A DNA stretch of 25,584 nt from Mastigamoeba balamuthi (taxonomy: Eukaryota > Evosea > Mastigamoebida > Mastigamoebidae). The stretch lies in the NCBI GenBank assembly GCA_902651635.1, contig CACRSC010000011.1:60155-85738 (forward strand), in the 5' to 3' direction. Of this stretch, positions 20,101 through 25,584 are shown piece after piece. The notes below the pieces were generated by a model. The model was given only the letters and a program-made list of their open reading frames with translations. It was not told where the DNA came from and searched no databases. Made by a program: the position numbers and the translations under genes. Positions within the stretch are counted from its first letter, which is position 1, and every line of letters starts with the position of its first letter.

Positions 20101-20566
20101 TCCACTGGCGCCGCACTGCTGACTGTGGGCGGGGGCCTCTCTTCTCTGGGCGCTGCTGGCGGGCAGGGATCATACTGTGGGAGCTCGTGTACCGCTGCAT
20201 CAACCAGAAGTACCAGAGGCCCTACGCAGAGTACCCGGAGATCAGGATGGACTTCCAGATCATCCTCAAGACGGCCAAGGAGAACGTCAGGCCCACCATC
20301 CCGCCCTCGACACCCCCGATGATCGTAATGCCGCCCTCCCGCCCCGCCCTCGTTTGCTGCTCTGCCCAGGAGCGGCTCTGACGGTTGTGGCGCGTCTCTG
20401 TGCGCTGCTGCAGAGGAACATGATACAGCTGTGCGTGATGCCGCAGCAGGACGGCCGACCAGAGTGCGAGACGCTGCTGCAGATGCTGGGCAGCGTGCTC
20501 GACGCGTACAAGGAGGACCCCGCCGAGTTCGAGGGCTGCATCGTCGGGGGCCGCTCGCAGTTGTGA
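17181..20566 (+). CDS. C2-ankyrin-SAM-like-protein kinase (TKL type)
   Basis: Fifteen exons: 17181-17292, 17406-17461, 17588-17647, 17737-17765, 17842-17906, 17968-18062, 18127-18190, 18252-18384, 18429-19041, 19129-19198, 19276-19610, 19685-19833, 19892-20082, 20167-20324, 20414-20566 (760 aa). Residues 36-165 are a C2 domain with its calcium-binding Asp set (D48, D54, D101, D103, D109). Residues 205-345 are ankyrin repeats (GNTALHEAC, GNTALHLFC, GETPLHRAV, GGAPVHYAA, GRTPAEVAS). A short helical part with EDQLRKIGIEPADL recalls the end of a SAM domain. From residue 475 comes an apparently active kinase: glycine loop GEGSSAKV, K501, HRDLKSLN (D595), DFG (D613), YIAPELF. The HRDLKSLN loop fits TKL kinases. 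Membrane recruitment by calcium is inferred. The intron at 17648 is GC-AG. Confidence 0.88.
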
Positions 20567-20956
20567 ATAACCCGCCAAGTCAGCGCCGAGCGCCGCAGAG
20601 GCCGTGCGCTGTGCCGGGCACGAGCCCAGTTGCACAGGGCAGCCTCCCACGCCCCCCGCCTGCAGCATACTGTTTGATCAAAACGAGCGTCCAGCCCATG
20701 CGCAGCGCGTGCGTCTGCGCCCGTCGTCGTCAGTGTCGCACGTGGCAGTGGGGCGGCTCGGTGGCTCTGCCGCTCCGCGTTGCATGCCCGACGAGTGCGG
20801 ATCTGCGCCGAATCCCCGCTTCACCACCCCCCGCTGCATAAGGAATGCCGTGTTGGCACCACTCGACACACATAGTGCTGTGAGTGCCCGCCCATGTCCA
20901 CTGTCCAGCGGGTGTCATGGCGGGCTGCTGCTGCGTTGTTAAATTGCTTGGCGATT
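20567..20956. other. Convergent intergenic region
   Basis: This region separates the stop codons of the kinase gene and the F-BAR/RhoGAP gene, which converge. It must hold both 3' ends. Small ORFs exist but show no domain. No canonical AATAAA is evident; GTTGTTAAATTGC lies at about 20936-20948. No RNA gene or repeat is seen. Confidence 0.4.
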
Positions 20957-23893
20957 TCACAGTTGGGTGTCGGGCGTCTGCGGGTCTGGCGCTGCTGGAG
21001 CAGACGGCGGCGAGGGCGAGGCAGGGGGCGCGGTGGTGGGCGGGATGGGCGGGGGAGGGGCCAGCGGTATCGGGGGCGGCGGCAGGGGGTGCGAGGGCGC
21101 GACGTGGGGCGACGCTGTCTTGGCCTGCAGGCTGGGAGGGCGCACGACAGTGGCCGTCGAGTGCAGCATCGGCGACCACACAGTCGACGCTGCCGTCTTC
21201 ACGGGCACCGAGCTGCTCGAGCTCGACAGCGCGTTGGCCCGCCACGCAGGCCGCGGCGGAGGCGCTTGCGTTCTCCACGACGTGGAGCGCTTGGGCGCGC
21301 CGAGAGGGATCGGCGACAGCGATTCGTCGCGCGACGGCGACGACGACGGTGGCGGCGAGGTGCCGTGTTCCGACGATGGCGAGCGCGAGGGCTGGACGGC
21401 AACCTCCGCCTCGGGCAACTGCTGCATGTCGGGGAGGCTCAGCATCGACGCCGACAGAGGCGACGACGACAAGGACCCGACAGGCGACGCCGAGGGTTGG
21501 GGCACCACGTTCGAGCCCCCAGCTGCCCTGGGCACAAACGGCGAGAACTGCAGCACGTCCGAGGACAGCTCGGTCCCAAGCAGGGGACGGGCGGAAGTAG
21601 GCGCTTCCTCCTTTGGCTGCTCGGGGTCCGCTGGCGCCGCAGAGACCTGCTCATTCGCCGGAGCAACGATGGCCACCGCAGTGGGTGCGTCTGTCGTCTC
21701 CTGCGGTGCAGACCCGACTTGCGGCTGTGTTGCAGGAGCTGCGGGAGCTGCGGGGGATGCAGGGTCCGCTGGGGCTGCAGGGGCTGCTGGGAGTGACGCA
21801 GGGGCGATAACGACGGGATTCGGGGTCCTCTCGTTCTGCAGGACCTCCGAGGCAGCGGGGGGCTTGCCGCTGTCCTGCGCGAGCTCGAGGAAGGGGGCGG
21901 TGTCGAGGCTCTTGATGAGGTCCATGACGAATGTCCGCTCCTTCTCGGCGGCCTGCAGCGAGGCGGCGAGGTCGTCGTACGGGCAGTGCAGCAGGCACGG
22001 AGCGAACACCGCGGCCATGTTGTTGACGCTCATCAGCGTCTGCTCCACGTGCTCGGGCCGCGTCATGAACTGCAGGAACCTGACGATGTACCCCACAACC
22101 GCCCTGTTGGGCTCGGGCAGCGTCTCGAATATCTTGCCCGCCTGCGCCCCCTCTGCCATCGCCATGTTGCTGCAGAGCAACGAGCCATGTGAGCAGAGCA
22201 GAGCAGCGGCAGCGGAGCCCCCAGGGGAGGGCAGAGACGCACTACTGCGACGCGGGAATGAGCGGGTCCGGGAGCGAGCGGATCCACAGCTTGAGGAGGT
22301 TCGCCACGGTGTGGACGTCGGTGGGCAGCTCGGCGTCGGGAGACGTGTCGAGCGCGAGCCTCGCGGCGTCGATCTCCTGGTGCACGGAAGACACCCTGAA
22401 GACGCCCCTCGCGCGCGCGGCTCCGAGGTCGATGACGCAGTCGACGAGCCTCCTGAGCACGACGGGCACGGGCAGGTCCGCGTGCGAGAGCAGCTGCCGC
22501 GCCATGAGCTGCTCGAGCGGCACACGGAACACCGCGTTGGGAAGCTGCTGATGGGGCGACAGCGGCTGCTGCGACTGCTGCTGGCTGTCCTGCGAGGCCG
22601 AGGAGCCCAGCCGCAGCGTGAAGCTCTTGCTCCAGCCCACGACGGACCACCTGCCCAGCATCTTGGAGCCCGAGGGCGGCGAGTGCGTGTCGCCTGGCAC
22701 GTAGGCCTCGAAGTCGAGGTCCTCGGGCACCGCGAACGCGTTGTCCGTCTTCTGCACGAACTCCTCCACGTCGCTCTCGGCGTCGATGCTCGCGATCGCC
22801 ATGTCGAGGGCCCTCGCGGGGTCGCCCATCTGCGCCACAGACGTGCACATGGCCGCGCTCAGCGACCTGAAGACCTCCTGCACCGCCTCGATCCTCCGCG
22901 TGTAGACCTCCTCAAAGTCCTGCACGGGCGCTGCGTGAGCTCTCGGGCGCACGCAGACAGTACAGGCAGGGGAAGGGGAGCAGGTCGCAGGCCTTGAGCA
23001 GCTGCGGCATGCGGATCGTGTAGTAGTCGCGCTGCAGCGTGTTGGTGGCCGTGAGCTGCGCTCTGTAGGCGCTCTCGGACTCGCAGGCGTCGTCGCGGAG
23101 CCTCTGCAGCCGCTTGCGCTCGGCCTCGGCGCTCTTGGCCGACTGGCGTTTGGCGGGCGACGCCGAGGGGTCCGGCGGGAGGCCCGGGTCGCCCCTGGAG
23201 GCGTCAGCGAGCTCGAGCTCCCTCTTGGCCCTGTGGTAGCGCTCCTTGAGCCGCCCCAGCAGCGCCAGCGACTCGTCGAGCTGCTTCTTGAGGCTCTGGC
23301 CCTCGTTCATCAGCTGCGGGCGGGGCGTCAGCTGTAGGGTAGGCACTGTGGGGGAGAGGGCCCGCGCGTGCCCTCTTGCGCGTCGTCGACGTCGAGTCGA
23401 TGAGCTCGACGAGCTGCTTGTGCACGGTGTCGAGGCGCTGGGCCAGGGCGGTGAAGACGTCGGCGTACTGCTCCTCGGTCTGGACTAGCGTCGACCACAT
23501 CTCCAGCACGGTCCTGTCGCCCCCGGGAAACCGTCAGGAACCGTTGAGCAGCGGCGGCGAGACACGTGCCCTTCCTCGAACCACATGACCGACGGCGCCC
23601 GCTGCAGCATCTTCTCGAGGCTGCGCGCGTAGTCGCGGGCGATCTTCGAGCGCCGGTCGACGAACTCGGCCATCTGCTGCAGCGACCATATCTTGCGCTC
23701 GAGCCCCAGGCACACCGACGCGAACGCCCCCTGTGGGGACCGCAGAGTTTCCGAACAGGACCCAAACGCAACAAAAAATGTGCGAACGGAAAGCGCGTTT
23801 CGCGTCAGCAGCGAATTCGGCGGGTCCGGCAAGGAAAAAAGGGCACGGGACGGGCACCAGCAGGCGCGTGCTGAAGAGGTCGGAGGACGGCAT
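20957..23893 (-). CDS. F-BAR / RhoGAP protein
   Basis: Minus-strand exons 23893-23858, 23730-23570, 23513-23372, 23313-22993, 22919-22243 and 22169-20957 give 849 aa. Residues 1-240 form an F-BAR domain that bends and binds membranes: LERKIWSLQQMAEFVDRRSK, KIARDYARSLEKM, EGQSLKKQLDES, RMPQLLK then DFEEVYTRRIEAV. Residues 350-540 are a RhoGAP domain that switches off Rho-family GTPases, with the arginine finger in GVFRVSS (R395), NLLKLWIRSLPDPLIP (K430) and MSVNNMAAVFAP. The C-terminal 280 residues are Ser-, Ala- and Pro-rich with polyproline stretches that could bind SH3 or profilin. The order matches srGAP-like cytoskeletal regulators. Two or three introns use GC donors (22992, 23371 and probably 23569). 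The join at 22993/22919 restores F-BAR spacing. Confidence 0.88.
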
Positions 23894-24006
23894 ACCGCTG
23901 CGCTGGGGGGACGCGACGAAAAGATGGTATTTCGAAAAGAAAAAAGCTGCACACCTCACAGGGGGGTCAAATATCTACCGTTCCAAGAATCAGGAAAACC
24001 TAAAAA
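23894..24006. promoter_or_regulatory. Upstream region of the F-BAR/RhoGAP gene
   Basis: About 110 bp lie between the start of the minus-strand F-BAR/RhoGAP gene and the 3' end of the tRNA gene, which is transcribed in the same direction. The region is AT-rich. Read on the minus strand it contains GGAACGGTAGATATTTGACC at 23985-23966. No TATA box is clear. Confidence 0.35.
24002..24006 (-). terminator. RNA polymerase III terminator
   Basis: On the minus strand a run of five T follows immediately after the tRNA discriminator base. This is the usual RNA polymerase III stop signal and supports the tRNA call and its strand. Confidence 0.75.
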
Positions 24007-24078
24007 TGGTCCCACCAGGTATTGATCCTGGAACCCTCGACACGTCAAGTCGATGTGATGCCACTACACCATGAGACC
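24007..24078 (-). tRNA. tRNA-Val (anticodon GAC)
   Basis: The minus strand folds into a complete 72-nt cloverleaf without intron. The acceptor stem pairs GGTCTCA with TGGGACC and has discriminator A. The D arm has a 3-bp stem with A14, G18-G19 and A21; the anticodon stem pairs TCGAC with GTCGA around the loop TTGACGT (anticodon GAC); the variable loop is GGGTT; the T stem pairs CCAGG with CCTGG. Box A (TGGTGTAGTGG) fits the consensus. The T loop is ATCAATA, so position 54 is A instead of the usual T, and position 37 is G. GAC reads valine codon GTC, and by wobble GTT. Most eukaryotes use an AAC tRNA for these codons, so the anticodon is unusual. Confidence 0.85.
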
Positions 24079-24232
24079 ATCTTCATTAATCTTAATGTCC
24101 TCTTTGCTTCCGGATGGGCTGCTGAATGCGTATCTATCATCCGCAGCGCTTAAACCACGATTTCACTGAAGCACAGAGCAAGAGAAAAAGAAAAGCGTAG
24201 AGGTCAGGAGGGACCCGTGCGTGCCGGAGCGC
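24079..24232. other. Region upstream of the F-box/RasGEF gene
   Basis: This short AT-richer stretch separates the 5' end of the tRNA (minus) from the F-box/RasGEF start (plus) and must contain the promoter of the latter. It includes CATTAATCTTAATG near 24084 and a purine-rich AGAGAAAAAGAAAAG run near 24181. No TATA box is evident. Confidence 0.35.
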
Positions 24233-25584
24233 ATGGAGGGCCTCACGCCAGACTCCCTGCAGCTGATCTTCGAGCGCCTCCCTCTTGCCGACTGCTTTTC
24301 GCTCTCGTCTGCGTGCCGCCGCCTGCGCCTCGCCTTCCTCGAGCACCCGCTCCTCTGCCTGACCCCCTACGCCGCTGCCACGCCTACGCCAGGTCCCCCG
24401 AGCCCTCCTCCGCCTGCGCCCCCCGCCTGACCACCGCGTCCCGCGTAGCGTTCTGGCGCACAGCGTCGCTGGAGGACGTCAGGCGGATCACAGCCGAGTT
24501 CCGCCCGACGTCGCTGGCCACGAGGCTCGCGCAGCGGTCCGTCGAGGCCGCGACCAGCGAGGACCTGAAGGAGCACTGCACGCTCGACGAGCTGGCGGCG
24601 GCCCTCTGCCCCGCGGGGCCGCGCTCGGAGCAGTCGGCGTCGTTCGCGGACGCCGTCTCGACGCTGTGGCCCGCGTTCGCGTCGGGCAGCGACGTCGTGC
24701 GCGCCATCGCGAGGCGCCTGCACGCCGTCTGCGCCTGCGCCCGCGCCGCGGGCACCGCCGTGGCCGCTGCCAGGGCCGAGCACTGCGCCGCCAACCTCGC
24801 GCGGGTGCTGCACAGGCTGCTGGCCCCCGTGGGCCGCATCGCGATGCGCCCGCTCTGCGACGACGCGGGCGCCATGGCGCTCGTCGCCGTGCTCGCGGAG
24901 CACTGCCTGGCGCGCCTCTGGCCGTCGTCCCGCCACGCCGTCGGCATCGTCCGCGCCGCCGCGGAGCGCGCGTCGTCGTGGTGGCCGATGGGCGTCGCCG
25001 TCGCTGTCTCGGCGGCCGCTCCGTGCGCGCCCGCCCGGAAGATGCGCGCGCCGCTCGACGACGCCTGCGCGTGGTGGCGCCGGCACGACGCCCGCGCCGT
25101 GGCCGAGGCGCTGACGGCCTACGAGCACGCGCTGCTGGCGCGGCTCGACCCCTGCGAGCTGGTGCTCGTGCGCGGCGTCCGCAGGCGCGGGTGCGACGAC
25201 GCGGGCCCCGAGGCCGCAGAGCCGCCGGGCAGCGTCCGCAAGCAGCTCATCGACCGCTTCAACGCGCTCAACTACTGTGTCGCCTGGTCCATCGTCAGCC
25301 CGCGCGACGTCCGCGAGAGGGCCGAGGCCGTCTCGCGCGCCGTCGCCGTCGCCCGCGAGCTGCGCGCGCTGTCCAACTTCCAGCAGATGGCGTCGGTCGT
25401 CTGCGCTCTCAGCCGCAGCGCCGTGACGCGGCTGCGGATGACGTGGGCGGAGGTGTCCCCCGCGGACCTCGCTGACATGGCGTCGCTGCGCGACCTCTGC
25501 GACTTTGACGACGAGTACGGAAGGCTCCGCGAGGCAGCGCGTTCGGCGTTGCCGTGCATCCCCTACCTCGGTACCGCTTCTCTC
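24233..25584 (+). CDS. F-box / RasGEF fusion, 3' part beyond the window
   Basis: Exon 1 is 24233-24392, exon 2 is 24449-25570, and an intron with donor GTACCG probably starts at 25571, inside the conserved PYLG-x-x-L motif of the catalytic domain. Residues 1-42 are an F-box (LTPDSLQLIFERLPLADCFS, CRRLRLAFLEHPLL), which in known proteins binds SKP1 of SCF ubiquitin ligases. A helical 180-residue part of unclear family follows; it sits where a RasGEF N-terminal (REM) domain would. From about residue 275 the CDC25-type RasGEF domain starts (LLARLDPCELVL), with QLIDRFNALNYCVAWSIV, RERAEAVSRAV, LRALSNFQQMASVV, SRSAVTRLRMTW and CIPYLG. It would load GTP onto a Ras-family GTPase. The ATG at 24233 precedes the F-box directly. 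Confidence 0.85.

Noticed and set aside
22938-22959. A 22-base intron from GTGCGC in the F-BAR gene that would also keep frame
   Set aside because: It is too short for splicing, and it leaves a hydrophobic insertion (LLPFPCLYC) in the F-BAR helix. The 73-base GC-AG intron 22992-22920 restores the family spacing between MPQLL and RRI.
20967-22997. A 676-codon open frame on the plus strand, antisense to the F-BAR/RhoGAP gene
   Set aside because: It mirrors the GC-rich minus-strand exons, runs through two introns, is repetitive Gly/Ala/Arg sequence and has no domain, while the minus strand has clear F-BAR and RhoGAP motifs.

Overview
The window is nuclear DNA of a eukaryote: nearly every gene is broken by short GT-AG or GC-AG introns (mostly 44-160 nt), a tRNA gene carries internal box A/B promoters and a T-run terminator, and the products include ATG5, an F-BAR/RhoGAP protein, a RasGEF and a C2/ankyrin kinase. 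Coding DNA is very GC-rich, which leaves long false open frames on both strands. The gene content (TKL-type ankyrin kinase, many Ras/Rho regulators, autophagy, fluoride exporter) fits a free-living protist, most plausibly an amoebozoan. That assignment is inference; no species can be read from the sequence. || Layout. 1-3150 is an AT-richer island of decayed sequence: a short acidic ORF end, a GC palindrome, scattered motifs resembling a piggyBac-type transposase, an unrecognised minus-strand ORF and the C-lobe of a kinase-like protein without its catalytic Asp. From 3258 onward come compact GC-rich genes: LRR/coiled-coil protein (+, 3258-6242); two-domain fluoride channel FEX (+, 6515-7726); a secreted protein of six Cys-rich repeats with CRE-like and TATA elements (+, 8162-8971); an SLC10-like carrier with IQ motif and charged tail (+, 9221-11090); a zinc-finger-like/GrpE fusion (-, 11283-12955); a 1.4-kb gap; a coiled-coil protein with SKICH-like beta-sandwich repeats (-, 14325-15684) divergent from ATG5 (+, 15828-16878); a 15-exon C2-ankyrin-SAM-like-kinase gene (+, 17181-20566); a six-exon F-BAR/RhoGAP gene (-, 20957-23893); tRNA-Val(GAC) (-, 24007-24078); and the first exons of an F-box/RasGEF gene (+, 24233 to the window end). 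|| Functional themes. Several genes concern signalling at membranes and the cytoskeleton (F-BAR/RhoGAP, RasGEF, C2-ankyrin kinase). ATG5 and the SKICH-like protein share a 143-bp intergenic space, suggesting co-regulation and a possible link to autophagy. Two genes concern transport (fluoride, SLC10-type solute). All exon joins below were made by hand from reading-frame continuity and splice signals, and none has been tested against transcripts.
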